A program made the translations under genes and the position numbers. Source: Acorus gramineus (Eukaryota; Streptophyta; Magnoliopsida; Acorales; Acoraceae). From it: a stretch of DNA of 64,000 nucleotides. Below the pieces are notes generated by a model, which did no database searches, had not been told where the DNA came from, and was given only the letters and a program-made list of their open reading frames with translations. Where the stretch lies: NCBI GenBank assembly GCA_030737835.1, contig CM060857.1, positions 8,769,360-8,833,359 of the forward strand, read 5' to 3'. Shown one piece after another: positions 1 through 11,420 of this stretch; position 1 is the stretch's first letter, and every line of letters begins with the position of its first letter.

Positions 1-436
1 AATTCTGCGCAAGCTTCACTGGAACAGCCATAACTTCCCCGATACAGCTCCGAATTGCTTGATTATAAGACCGATGGAAAGCTAAGAAGATTATCTACAA
101 CTTTCATGTTTATGCCATGATCAGATAATCCCTCTAGCTAATCCGAAATTAGAGCCGAACATGGAACAGGGCTGCTGCCAGAATTTCCATCCCCGGGGTA
201 TACTTGGAAAAATACCCATAACTTTTACTACAAGAATCCAGTTGATCTAATTCCACTTCTGTGCGAAAACTAACTCAAAACTGGACATCTCATAATAAAA
301 TCATAATTAAACCTATTCATCTTGGATTTTTACAAAATCAAATCCAAACACCAAATCAGGAATACATAACTTAGGAAAAAAATTATGTACCCAAATCTTC
401 AAACAGAGCGCTCCAAATGACACAGACACAACAAGA
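1..436. other. unassigned sequence abutting copia integrase remnant
   Basis: No coding frame of useful length is present. Copia integrase similarity begins abruptly near 437, so this stretch replaces the upstream part of the plus-strand copia polyprotein. It is either an insertion or a deletion joint. The text looks like non-coding LTR or UTR-like plant repeat DNA, but I do not recognise the family. The element continues beyond the left edge of the window, so its 5' LTR cannot be seen. Confidence 0.4.
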
Positions 437-1186
437 TGTATTTTGAAGAAGGCTAGATTGCCTGAAACCTTCTGAGGTGAAGCTGTTTCGACTGCCTGTT
501 ATTTGATGAACAGGTCACTATCAGTTCTTTCAGATATGGAGATTCCAGAGAAGGTTTGGTCTAGTAATGAGGTTTCGTATTCGCATCTGAAGGTCTTTGG
601 ATGTAAAGCTTGGGGGTTTGTACCCAAAGAGGAGAGACAAAAGCTTGATGAAGCAGTCTCATGTATCTTCATTGGTTATGGAAATGAAGAGTTCGGCTAT
701 AGGCTATGGGATCCAGCAACGAAGAGGATTGTTCGGCACAAGGATGTGGTCTTCTACGAAAACCAGACTATTGAAGATTTCGATGGGGTTCCGAAATCAG
801 TTGGTGGTGTTGCAGATTTGACACCGATTCCCTCTCCGATTCAGCCGGCTAAAGATGGGGAGAAGATGAGAAACGAAGACTTTAATAAGGTGCCAGAGAT
901 ACCTGACGTTGATGAAGATTTAGAACAAGAAGCTCTTGAGCGGGGGGAGCAGTGTCATCAGTCAGAGACAAAAATTCTGATGAAGAGGTCATCGAGAGAG
1001 TCAAAGATAGAAATTCCGATGAAGATATCATCGAGAGAGGATAGACCATCATTGAGTTACCACACCTTTGAGTATATCTTTTATACTGAAGAAAGAGAGG
1101 CAAAATTTTTTCCAGAGGCACAGTCTCATGAAGAACAGGACGGGCTCAAGCTTTGCGAGAAGCTGGACAATGCGGACTCCAGGTGA
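437..1186 (+). pseudogene. Ty1/copia integrase C-terminal remnant
   Basis: This is a broken piece of a copia polyprotein. The reading frame gives the end of the integrase core and the copia-specific C-terminal region: a KARLPE-like block, then ACYLMNRS, then SHLKVFGCKAWGFVP, then FIGYGNEEFGYRLWDP followed by a VVF block. After these comes an acidic, low-complexity linker. A TGA at 473-475 replaces the tryptophan codon expected in the 'ETFWGEAV' block, so the frame is interrupted upstream of the longest ORF (503-1186). The reverse transcriptase and RNase H that should follow are missing: the linker runs almost straight into the polypurine tract at 1219. The element is therefore a deletion derivative that cannot encode its own replication. 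Family assignment is secure; the clade is not resolved. Confidence 0.85.
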
Positions 1187-1218
1187 GGAGTCGCACGCCG
1201 AGTTCCTCCCTCATTGGG

Positions 1219-1232
1219 ATGGAGGGGGGGAT
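1219..1232 (+). other. polypurine tract of plus-strand copia
   Basis: An almost pure purine run rich in G (GATGGAGGGGGGGA) lies immediately before the TG of the downstream LTR. This is the position of the plus-strand primer in LTR retrotransposons and fixes the left edge of the 3' LTR. Confidence 0.85.
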
Positions 1233-1833
1233 TGTTGGGTTTGTGGGCCTTAGTCAGCCCATATGAGTCCAGCCCATGAGGGTTTGATATACCCACATGC
1301 ATGCACGTGAGTAATATCACGTGGGGGGTATTTAATATACCCTAGGTCTTCCTCTTCATTACAGGTGACGCACGGGCAAAAGAAAAAAAGGTTTTTCCGT
1401 GTGTGTTATTCGGCAGCAACAGTGGAGAGAAAAAGAGAGAGAGAAGAGGAGAGAAAAAGGAGAAGGAGCAGTCCCCTTCAGGTTCCTCCGCAGATTTTGA
1501 TTTATATCGAGGTTGGGTGCTCTATATTATTTGGAAGATTATTTAGGATTTCATTGAGGTAACCTTGTATCCCTCTTTCATCTTGTATTCCTCAAGTTTT
1601 GGGCAAAACTTGAGAGAACATTTATTCTAATTATATTTTGATATATTGAATTGTTGTTGGAGTGCCCCGTGGATGTAGGCTTACGCCGAACCACGTTAAA
1701 TTGGGTGTTTCTTGTGGTTTTCTTTCTTTTATATTTTTCTGATTGCGTCGGTGATTGATTCGGGCTTCGTAGATATTATTCTGCGATTAGTATTATTTAT
1801 TTCGCACAAATAAAATTGTTAAAAATCTCAACA
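1233..1833 (+). repeat. 3' LTR of plus-strand copia element
   Basis: This 601-bp LTR starts TGTTGGGTTTG and ends CTCAACA, giving TG...CA termini. It is preceded by a polypurine tract. A TATA-like TATTTAATATACC lies near 1329-1341. The 5 bp after it (GGACC, 1834-1838) should be the target-site duplication, but its partner is off the window. The insertion landed inside the 3' LTR of the minus-strand copia element that continues from 1834. Confidence 0.85.
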
Positions 1834-1851
1834 GGACCCCCATTCACAACA
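1834..1851 (-). repeat. stub of host copia 3' LTR
   Basis: Eighteen bases reading TGTTGTGAATGGGGGTCC on the minus strand match the first 18 bases of the 5' LTR that begins at 39136, with one difference. A purine-rich tract (AGAAGGGGAGA on the minus strand) precedes it. The remaining LTR lies left of the plus-strand copia insertion, outside the window. Confidence 0.8.
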
Positions 1852-2193
1852 ATCTCCCCTTCTATCCACATGAAAAGAGATCTTCAAACTGCAGTCATAT
1901 CTGCCAAGCTTCTGCAAAAATTATGTTTCTCCTTCGATAGAGGCTTCGTCATCATATCAGACGGATTTTGGTTTGTATCAATCTTTGTGAGGTGCACCAA
2001 GTGGTTCTCCAAAACATTTCGGATCCAATGATAGCGAATATCAATATGCTTTGTCCTTAAGTGATAGATGGCACTCTGACTGTCACAATTAAGAAAGAAC
2101 TTCTCCTACTAGATAGATAATTCCTTTAAGAAATTCTTCATCAACAAAAGCTCTTTCCTAACATCGGTAGCAGCTATGTATTCAACTTCTGTA
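1852..2193 (-). pseudogene. copia RNase H C-terminal half (host element)
   Basis: Minus-strand translation gives the end of a copia RNase H: TEVEYIAATDVRKELLLMKN, then a degenerate NCDSQSAIYHL block, then RTKHIDIRYH, with the C-terminal tail toward the LTR. The TEVEYIAA glutamate motif is present. In-frame stops after KELSI show decay. The missing N-terminal half of the same domain lies at 22831-23000. The two halves join when the CACTA-like element and one GTA are removed. Confidence 0.85.
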
Positions 2194-2380
2194 CACAACC
2201 AAAAAGTTGACTATTGGTGATGGACCCGTGTTTGTTTTCGCGACTGCTGTGGACCGTTGCATTTTTTCGACGGATATAGGCCGTCACCAATGACTAATAC
2301 AACAGAAATTGCGTGATTGCTTTCGGCGACGGCCATTAGCCGTCCCCAAATGCCTTATAGGCGACAACTTTAAACACTGA
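2194..2380 (+). repeat. left terminal inverted repeat and subterminal repeats of CACTA-like element
   Basis: After the terminal inverted repeat come three degenerate units. Each has a CGAC(G)G-like half facing a CCGTC half (for example CGACGGATATAGGCCGTC and CGACGGCCATTAGCCGTC). They mirror the denser array at the right end and are likely transposase-binding repeats by analogy with the CACTA family. Confidence 0.7.
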
Positions 2381-4052
2381 TATGTTTTTTAAAAAATAGT
2401 TAATAACTCTTTGTTATATGGTTCTGATTTGGAGATATTATTCATTTAAAAAATTACAAAACTCCTTTTATCAAGTGAACCCCTTTAAAAGTAACAAATC
2501 CCATTTATCAAGTGATTCCCCCCCCCCCCCAGTGAACCCCTCCGCACGCGATCTACTTTCGCCGCTATTCCAGCCCACCGTCAACCCCCCTCAGGAGGTC
2601 ATATTCTCTGCCCCACTATCGATATTGCTTCATCTCCTCTTTTTTTTTTTTATCAAGATATCACCACACATTCTTCTTGATTTGATCTTTTTTTATCCCT
2701 TTCATCCGCACCTAATCTGCTTCCATTGCCATTCTATCACACCGTCGATCCCCTTTGCGAGGTTGCACGCCCCCATGCCGTGCCCCACTTGTGTTCTTAA
2801 GATGAAAATTAGATTTGATCATCTACTAGATTAATAGATATTCTTTAGCATCGTTATTTTGCATCTTTTTTTTTTCAGTGCAAATTAGCTTTCAAGAATC
2901 AGTGCTTGTTTAATGTAGAATGTGGATAATGAATTGGACAATGATCAGGGATTTATAGGAAATGTTAATTGCCTCAATTTTCTCTTATTTGCGGATGCAC
3001 ATACATTTACTGTTTTAAAAGTAATTTTTCGCTTCTAATTCTTGAAAAATATCATTTTTCTGTGCTCGTGGTAGATATTGTTATTTCTGCTTGATATCAT
3101 TCTTATTTCTCTCTAAGTGTGTGTTTTTACATACTTATCTATAATGGCTTCGGTTTGACATGAAGTTATTACTTGTTTCATTAGTCATGTTTGTCCTTTC
3201 TTCTGTTATTCTTTTTTTTTTTAATTGAAATCCCTAGGAGACAGAGAGAATTAATCAAATTGGAGGGAGGGAAAACCAATCCAAGCTGTGGCAAGCAAAC
3301 TGAACCTTAGGTAAGTTCTTTTTAATATTTTTTGCAGATTGTACATATTTGGTTTCTATTTTTGGAGGTGGCCGATACCATCTTATATGAAGTCCAAGAC
3401 TAACGTAGGATCTTTGCTTGGTGATGCGGGAGGTTGACTACCTCTATAGATTTTTGTAAAATTTATATGTGAATCCTATAAGTAAGGATGGGGCTTGGAT
3501 AAGGAGATTTGATAAAAGAATTTTTAATGTACTCCTTTTATAAGTGGATATCTCCTGGGGTAGACTACCTGAAGCATGACAAAATCAGGAAATATTAAGA
3601 TTTAATAGTGTCCTTTGATAACAAGGTGGGTGGGTGTTTTTTTTTCTTGTGTGTGTATATATGTTTGTGTTTTGGTGGTGTGCCTTAATGTGCTTCAATA
3701 TCCTTGGCGGCCAGATCTTTGCTTAACACCATGTTTATCTTGGTTTAGATATTCAAGTTTTGTTATACATATTTTAAGAGACTTTCGCAGATATGCCAGA
3801 GCAATACATTAAGAACGTTATTGGCACATTGAAGAATAAGTTTGAGTTTGAGAGGATGGGGAATGTTGAAAATATTTACTTAAACAGTCAGATGAGTACA
3901 ACATTTACGACTCACAAATGTCATTTAAAGGAAAGATGCATGAAGGATAAAGACCCAACAGTTGTCAAGCAAGGACGGATACCCCGCCAATGTGTCAAAG
4001 GAAGACTAGCAAGCATTTGTTGATCATTGCAATTCTGGAAAATACAAGGTTT
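2381..4052. other. CACTA-like interior, left segment with exon-like fragments
   Basis: Mostly AT-rich non-coding sequence with a C-run at 2519-2530. Exon-like islands are visible. One, at about 3240-3310, is flanked by CCTAG before and GTAAG after. Another begins after a TTCGCAG acceptor near 3790: the frame 3793-4023 reads MPEQYIKNVIGTLKNKFEFE and continues with basic, cysteine-containing text, then ends near a GT-rich donor-like site (AAG|GTTTG). I cannot name the protein. It may be part of the element's own or a captured gene, interrupted by the gypsy solo LTR at 4058. Confidence 0.35.
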
Positions 4053-4193
4053 GTCATTGTAACGCCCCACATTTACCTGACCGTTGATCGGACGGTAAAC
4101 GAGTCGCTACTACACCTAATACAAATAGAAGACAAAAATTTGAACTCTTTTTTTTTCTAAATGATACCAATATCATATAAATATAATAAAACC

Positions 4194-4325
4194 TATTAGA
4201 ACCAGAAAAAATAATGGGAATTCTTGTATTCCTTTTAAGGTTTAAACCCTTTATATATACAAGTACATAGGAGTCACATGTATAATACACAACGTATGTA
4301 ATGACATAGAACATATAATCTAACA
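4194..4325 (-). repeat. 3' LTR of Ale-type copia
   Basis: 132 bp reading TGTTAGATTATATG... on the minus strand, with a TATATATAAAGG-type TATA box near 4248-4260. It matches the other LTR at 8561-8692 over its whole length with scattered substitutions; the last CA has become TA (4194-4195). The divergence suggests an old insertion. Confidence 0.85.
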
Positions 4326-4339
4326 GCCTCCCTCAAACT

Positions 4340-7300
4340 CACGGTGGATCATACAAAGTGAGTTTGCGAATGAGAAACTGGAATCGAGGAACTGGATGTG
4401 TCTTCGTGAAGAAATCAGCAAGCTGCTCAGCAGAGGAAATATGCGGAAGCGATAATGTCTCTACAAGAAAGTGCTGACGGACGAAGTGACAATCGATCTC
4501 AATGTGTTTGGTTCTCTCATGAAAGACCGGATCGCTGACAATCTGAATCGCAGACCGGTTATCACAATAAAAAGGAGTAGGACCGGCCAGTCATAGTAAC
4601 TCCTAGATCCACCAAGAGACGTCTAAGATGAACAATCTCCTTGGTGGTAATGGCCATGGCTCAATACTCAGCCTCATGCTGGAAAGAGAAATAACCTCCT
4701 GTTTCTTACTGCGCCAAGAGATGATGGAATCTCTGAGAAATATACAGAACCTAGTGGTGGAGCGTCTAGTGTTTGGATCTCCAGCCCAATCAGTATCAGT
4801 GTAAGCTCTGAGAACCAGATTCAAAGAGGATGACAGATAGATCGATCTAGTGATGGTACCACGCAAATATTTAAGAATACGCATAAGGGCACCATAATGC
4901 ACTAATCGAGGAGGCAAGACAAACAGACTAACAATACTGACGGCATGAGCAATGTCAGGTCTAGTGATGCAAAGATAAACAAGTTGACCAACAATCTATC
5001 TGTATCGAGTTGGGTCTGGAAGGATCTCACCATCTGTAGGACGAAGCTTCACATGAAGCTGAAGAGGAGTATCTGCACTACGAGTGTCTGAGAGGGCAGC
5101 GCGCTCGAGAATGTCAGCCGTATATTTCTATTGAGAGAGCAGAATCCCACGATCACTCTGTGCAATCTCGAGACCAAGGAAGTAGCGAAGAGTGCCGAGA
5201 TCTTTCATCTGAAACTGTCGACTGAGGTGATTCTTGACCAGTACTGGCAGAGCCATCGCCAATGATAATCATGTCGTCAACATATAGAAGAAGGATAACC
5301 CGGCCCTGCAATGAGAATCACACAAAAAAAAGAGTGGTCCTAAAAGCTCTCAACAAAACTAGTTGCCAGAATAAGACTGCGAAAACGCTCAAACCAGGCA
5401 CGAGGAGCCTATTTGAGACCATATATAGTCCGTCGAAGACGACAGACATGCTGAGGAGGAGTGCTGAGACCTAGAGGTGGCTGCATATAAACAACCTCAG
5501 ATAAATCACCATGAAAAAAAGCATTCTTCACGTCCATCTAAAAGAGAGGCTAGCGACGAACAGTAGTCAGCTGAGCAACGGGAGCGAAGGTCTCCTCATA
5601 GTCAATACCATACTCCTGTGTGAAACCTCTGGCAACAAGACGAGCTTTATGTCGTTCAATGGATCCATCAGGGCAATGCTTTACCTTGAAGATCCATTTG
5701 CAGCTGATAGGTGTAACACCATCCGGAAGAGGAACAACATCCCAGGTCTGTGTCTACTCAAACACCTAAAACTCCTCAGCCATGGCCTACTACCACTCAA
5801 GGTACTTGACTGCCTCTCAATAAGATCGGGGCTTACGATGGGCATGTATAGCGGTGAGATAGGCCTGAAACTGCGGAGAATAGGTACTCACGGATGCAAA
5901 GCCAAATCAGTTAGGTGTTCCAGAGTCAAAACTGAAGAGGGCAGGTAGATGACGCTCATGCTGAGGGTAGCGAGTCGAGGGACGAGGATCCACATCAGAG
6001 AGAGGTGCATCAGTCGTGGAAGACGAAGTATTAGCGGAGTCATCTGTGGGAGCAAGAGGAGACACGATAGGAGGAGAACTAGGAGGACCATGGGAGTTGG
6101 CTACAGGAGTGTTAAGAAGAGACGAAGAACCAGGGGAGTCAGCAGTAGGAGTGCCAAGAGGAGGCTGAGAGAGAGCAGAACTAGGAGTGGTCTCAAGAAC
6201 AATAGACAGCCCAAGAAGAGGTTGCAACTCAATAGGAGAGGCCTAAACAGAAGAAGGCACAGGAGGAGAGGAGGCAGTGGGTGTAGAAGAAAATTAGGAA
6301 CATCCTCCAACAATGACACATGACGAGCGAGCCAAAAACGATCTCCAACAGGATCCTAGCACCGATATTCCTTGTGTTCGAAACTAATCCCCAAGAACAC
6401 ACACTTGACTGACCGAGCGGCCAACTTGGTGCGTTGATGAGGAGGGAGAAGCACGAAACAAGTACATCCAAAAGTGCGAAGTCTGCTATAATCAGGTTTG
6501 GAGGAGTAAAGGCGCTTATGAGGAGTCATACCAGAGAGGCCAGAAGAGGGAGTGATATTGATAAGATGAACAGATAGAAGAATAGTCTCAGCCCAGAATG
6601 TGCTGGGGACTGAGGAAGAAAGTAAGAGGGAACGAGCAGTCTCAAAAATATGACAATGTTTTCTTTCAGCAACACCATTCTGCTAATGAGCATAAGGGCA
6701 GGATTGCTAGAAGAGAGTGCCATGAGATTGAAGAAGAGAACACATCGTGGAAGAAGTATATTCTCGAGCACAATCAGACCTAAAGGTTTTGATATGAGTC
6801 TGAAACTAGGTGTGAATCATAGTGGTAAAGACCTCATATATCTTTGGGACCTCAGATTGATGACGCAATAAATAAATCCAGGTAAAGCGAGAATAGTCAT
6901 AAATAAAAATGATATAATACGAAAAACCACTCTTTGATGTGATATGAGAAGGACCCCAGATATCAAAATGAACAAGCTCAAATGGACTAGAGGACTGATG
7001 ACTACTAGAATGGAATGGAGTAGCAACAGGTTTGGCCAATTTACAGCCCTCACAAACAGAAAGAGGAGAAAATGAAACACGACCTAAATCACTAGACTGA
7101 ATAAGGTCTTTAAGTTGAGACTCAAAAACATGACATAACATTTTATGCCACAAAATTAGTATCAGAAGTGATAGTGCCATAGAAAACTGAAGGATCGGGT
7201 ACAGGAAGATGGAGATACTCCACATAATACAGTCTGCCAATATGACGACCAACACCAATCCTCTACCCTGAATGTGGATCCTGCACAAAACACCCAGAAG

Positions 7301-7620
7301 TGGTAAAGGTAACGGTGAATCCAGAATCACACAATCGACTAATAGACACAAGATTCATGCAAAGGTTAGGACCATGCAAAACAAAGGGTAATGAAAGGCG
7401 GCCAGTGGGATGAGATGTGGTGGTGATCGATCCACACTGCGTGATGACTAAAGGAGAGCCATTAGCAGTATGAATCGAAGGTAGGTGTGAGGGTGCAGGT
7501 GAGCATGCAATGAGGACAGACCTATCAGGCGTAATGTGATGTGAGGCACCCGAATCAAATATCCAATAAGCAGGAGTACCCATAGTAGAAGAAAAACCAG
7601 AGAGAGACTGTTGTAGAATC
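4340..7620 (-). pseudogene. copia polyprotein relic: protease, integrase, RT, RNase H
   Basis: Minus-strand fragments in copia order. The protease (about 7583-7263) contains WIFDSGASHHITPD with the catalytic DSGA. The integrase (about 7150-6800) contains CEGCKLAKPVATPFH, then FELVHFDIWGP with the first catalytic Asp, then YDYSRFTWIYLLR. A proline/serine-rich linker lies near 6230-5900 and decayed RT text at about 5900-5000. The RNase H (4917-4603) contains ILKYLRGT and then AYTDTDWAGDPNTRRST. Stops and frame changes separate the pieces, so no functional pol is made. Order, spacing and motifs make the family certain. Confidence 0.85.
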
Positions 7621-8547
7621 AGATGGTCGAGACAATGACTGATCTAGACAAGCTTATCCGAGTGTGGCTAAATAGAAGCAATCAAAATAGCAATCGTAGC
7701 GGCAACAGGAGGAAGATGATGTCCTCGGCCTTTCGGTTGATAACGCTTCTTAGAAGGTCATCATCTTTTCGTAGGAGGAGCAGCCCCTAGGACGCCCTCA
7801 TAGATAAATGACGAAGTAGACTAACGAGACACCTTCGAAGCCGATGGCGGAAGAGTAGGGTTGCCGTCGGTTTCTAACATTGTGTTACCACTCAGATGAA
7901 GATCAAAACCAAAAATGGACGTAGAGCACAAAAAATCAAGCAAAATGGACTCCTGGATCACCTTAATCGGACTTCCGGAGAGAAAGTTATGACCGATTGA
8001 GTGTTTCAAAGTCTGGAGGAGGCGCCGGTGGCGACGGAGGGCGGCCAGTGATGACCTGAGGGCGGACCCGGTTCGGGTGCCGGGCTAGATCGGGTCGGGT
8101 CTGGGTCAGATGCGCAGACCCAGGTGCGGATAGGTACTGGGCCTGGCACGGACTGACGCTAGGCCGAGCACAGAGGGGTGCGCGAACGAGTGCTGGGCTG
8201 CTCAGGTCGTGCGCGGACGGACGTTGGGTCGGGCACGCGAGACGATCTGAGAGGCTTGAGACAGACAACCTGGCACAAGCTGTCCCAGCAGATCCCAGGA
8301 GATCCAGGCAGAATCAGCAGAGCAGATCCCAAAAAATCTGGGCAGGGTCAGCAGGACGAGGCAGAGCACGCGGTAGAGCAAGGCAGGGCGAGACAGGGCG
8401 TGCTACAGGGCAGGGCAGGTCGCGGCAGGGCGCGCGGCAGGGGCGGCACGCGCAGCGGTAGGGAGCACGAGGACGGTGACAGCGACAGCGACAGAGACGG
8501 CGATGAAGGATTCCAAAAAAAAAAAAAAAAGGGTTTTTTGAGGTTGT
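7621..8547 (-). other. GC-rich tract in place of gag in Ale-type copia
   Basis: Between the primer site and the protease the usual gag is absent. Instead there is a tract that becomes strongly GC-rich at 8000-8500 (repeated CGGGC, GGCAGG and CAGACC-type words), with a minus-strand ORF (8268-7987) of low complexity rich in Pro, Arg and Ser. I see no UBN2/gag block and no CCHC knuckle. It is either captured host DNA or a rearranged leader. An A-run (8516-8530) abuts the primer site. Confidence 0.5.
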
Positions 8548-8548
8548 G

Positions 8549-8560
8549 GCTCTAATACCA
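8549..8560 (-). other. primer-binding site, Ale-type copia
   Basis: On the minus strand TGGTATTAGAGC lies directly downstream of the 5' LTR. It is complementary to the 3' end of initiator Met-tRNA with one difference from the common TGGTATCAGAGC. Confidence 0.85.
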
Positions 8561-8692
8561 TGTTAGAATCAGAAAAAATAATGGGAATCCTTGTATTCCT
8601 CTTAGAGTTTAAACCTTTTATATATACAAGTACATATGAGTCATACGTGTAATACAAAACGTATGTAATGACATAACACATATAATATAACA
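8561..8692 (-). repeat. 5' LTR of Ale-type copia
   Basis: 132 bp on the minus strand, TGTTATATTATATG to GATTCTAACA, flanked by TSD AAACC at 8693-8697. A TATATATAAAAGG box lies near 8615-8627. Confidence 0.85.
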
Positions 8693-8697
8693 AAACC

Positions 8698-10068
8698 GAT
8701 GATAATAAAATAAACAATATCCAATGGTTTTAAATCACGAATGACTTTACAAATATCAGAGTTTTTGCGGAGACAAGATACTGAAAAGGAAATACATAAC
8801 AAACCACCCCTGTGGGAGTAATCTAAACTAAACAAACCTAAATAATCGATCGCAACTATAATTTATTCTCGAACCGCTACCTCGAAGAAATTTCTGAAAG
8901 ACGCGAAAAGTCCAAACTTTATCTTAATCCTCAGAATACGCGATACCAGGTTATGAAACAACCAGCCCATATCGAGTAGGGTGAGCAATTAACTCAGTAA
9001 ATAAGCCCACTCACAAATTACCTCACATGATAGTTACATATAAAAAAAATAAGGTTAAATGAAAACAAGAATTTCCTTTAATAATTCTTTTATTTTATAA
9101 AATCAATTTAAAATCATGAACTTAAAAAAAGTATATTTTAATGCAATCACGTGGCCCAATCCTTGACCCACGTTATAAAATCATGCAATGACCGGATAGG
9201 ATTCTCAATCGGAAGAACCGTTCCCCCAAAACAGGTGTGCCAAGCCCCAAACGACTAAATCACTCAAAAAGCTCTCTCAAGGAGACGTCGGATCTAGAAG
9301 ACGTTGATGGGTCGCAGCTGCCATCACTACGAGAAGACCAGCACATGATGCCTTGGTTGCTGCAAACTCCAAACAAAGGAATCCACCGCTGCAAGGAATG
9401 CTTTGCGACACCCCTCACCGATCTTGGGACTCTTCGAGTCCTAGACCTTCCTCCCCAAAGGTGAAATACAACGGGGAGATTTATTCCTTAAATATGCTAG
9501 GACTAGGTTGTCTTCACTGGTCCTAAATTTTTTCAAAAATATAAAAAATGATAATCCTTAATCCAAATATTATTTCAAAAACATAAGCATCAGAAAATGT
9601 ATTATATTAATTCTTAAAACATGAATAGCATAATTCATGCTATTTTAAATGACATGATGAAAGAATTAAATCATGCAATTTTATTCAATAAAAATAATGA
9701 AGGAATTAAATCATGCAATTTTATTCAATAAAAATGCAATTTGATCAATATGAAAAAAATATCCAAATCATGTAAATTTATCACAATATAAATGCATGGA
9801 TGACACATAATATCACACAAATATGATTGGCATATGAAATTCAACGTTATAGAGCAAAAGCTCACACGAAATAAATCGATAGGCCCACTCACCTCAAATG
9901 AACCCTAGGTCCGGAGAACGAAGCTCGCAATTAGAACCTAAATGAACCATATAAATGATTAATTACAATTTATAATTTAAGCCTAGGCCCAAGGCCTAAT
10001 TACCCATCCATAATTAATAGGTATAAATTTTTATACCCTACAATCTAAACCCATCTCCATATATACTA
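8698..10068 (-). other. gypsy solo-LTR body, 3' part
   Basis: Non-coding residue of the solo LTR between the Ale copia and the Helitron. It contains a moderately GC-rich block at 9130-9470, with GACCGGATAGGATTCTCAATC-like text and a spurious 75-aa ORF, and AT-rich flanks. No gene is seen. Confidence 0.5.
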
Positions 10069-11420
10069 TCTATACTACTATAAAAAGTACGAGTTGAAGG
10101 AGAAACATTTTAGCCAATTTTACCCCTTAAAAATAATTATAAATACAACTATATCCATAAACATATCTTATCTATATTATAATGTGATAGATTTTATCAT
10201 AGATTTTAACGCACAAACTATATTTACATCATTAAATATGATTTTATAAAAAAAAAATTATTATTCAATCCATTAACAAATCTAATCCCATTTTACTGAA
10301 TTTTATTTAATAAATATCATAATAACATTAAATTATCAAAATACCTATAGATAAAGATGGATCTTAAGAAACTAAAAAATTGGTTTTAATGATAGTCAAA
10401 TTTAAAATATTCAATTTTTAATATTTAAAATACATATAGATCATAATAATAATTTTTATATTTAAATTAAAATTTTGAAAGAAATATATTAAAAGAAACA
10501 AAAAATATTTATTTGTATAAAAAAAATTAATAATCATTTAATCTATAAAAGATATATATAATACGTATAATAAACAATTTTATAATCTTAAAAATTCCAA
10601 ATTTTTCTATATCTATATTTTTATATTTATACTACTATAAAAAGTACGAGTTGAAGGAGAAACATTTTATCCACTTTTACATCTAAAAATTAATAAAAAT
10701 TAACATTTTTGGGAGATTAATATATTATAATACATATTAATATTATATATAAAAAACCCTTTATGAATAAATATTTTCAGATTAATTAAAAAATAAGATG
10801 ATAATTAATGTACTATTACATTTTATGGATTAATTAAACATACATTATGAATATAATATATATCTAATATGTCAATATGCTTTCAAATTAATAAAATTTT
10901 ATCCGTGTATCAAGAAATCTTATCAAATTATCCACAATTCTCTCTAACAAAATATCAAATCTTATTCAATTATCTTTGATTTTTTTCTAAATAAATATCA
11001 TTTTGAAGAAAAACATTGCATGTGATTTAAAAAAAAAAAAACGTTGTGTGGGACCCATTATTTGTGTTTCTTAAACGAATTTTTTTTTTATAGTCTATAA
11101 GATTAAATCAAATTTCATTTATTTTTGATTTTTTGTTATTCTTTTCCGTTTATCTTCTTTTATTTTTTGGTTTCTTAATCCCTATCTTTTTGGAATTCTT
11201 ATTTAATAAACTTATTTTTTTATTTTTTGAATCAGTTATAATTTTTTAAAAATTTAATTTAAATATATGATAAATATAAGAATTAGTTTTTCATTTTAGG
11301 ATAAATATTCTAACCCACACTCCCGTAATTTTAGGATAAAATACACCTAAGAATATAAATGCCCTGCCTTTCTTATTTAGCTTATTCCTTTTTTTCATCT
11401 TTAGAAAATGATTTTTTTAC

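Larger units (their letters stand above)
4194..8692 (-). mobile_element. Ale/Retrofit-type Ty1/copia element, gag-less
   Basis: A complete 4.5-kb element with 132-bp LTRs and an exact TSD AAACC (4189-4193 and 8693-8697). Very short LTRs, the primer site TGGTATTAGAGC next to the 5' LTR and the purine tract GTGAGTTTGAGGGAGG before the 3' LTR resemble the Ale/Retrofit lineage. Minus-strand relics of protease, integrase, RT and RNase H follow in the usual copia order. Where gag should be there is a GC-rich tract of about 0.9 kb with no gag or zinc-knuckle motif. Multiple stops make it non-functional by itself. Confidence 0.85.

Noticed and set aside
2418..2834. 138-aa ORF in the CACTA-like left segment
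   Set aside because: Runs through C and T homopolymers; low complexity, no domain and no splice support.
5949..6323. 124-aa basic ORF on the plus strand
   Set aside because: Antisense of the Ser/Pro-rich linker of the minus copia polyprotein.
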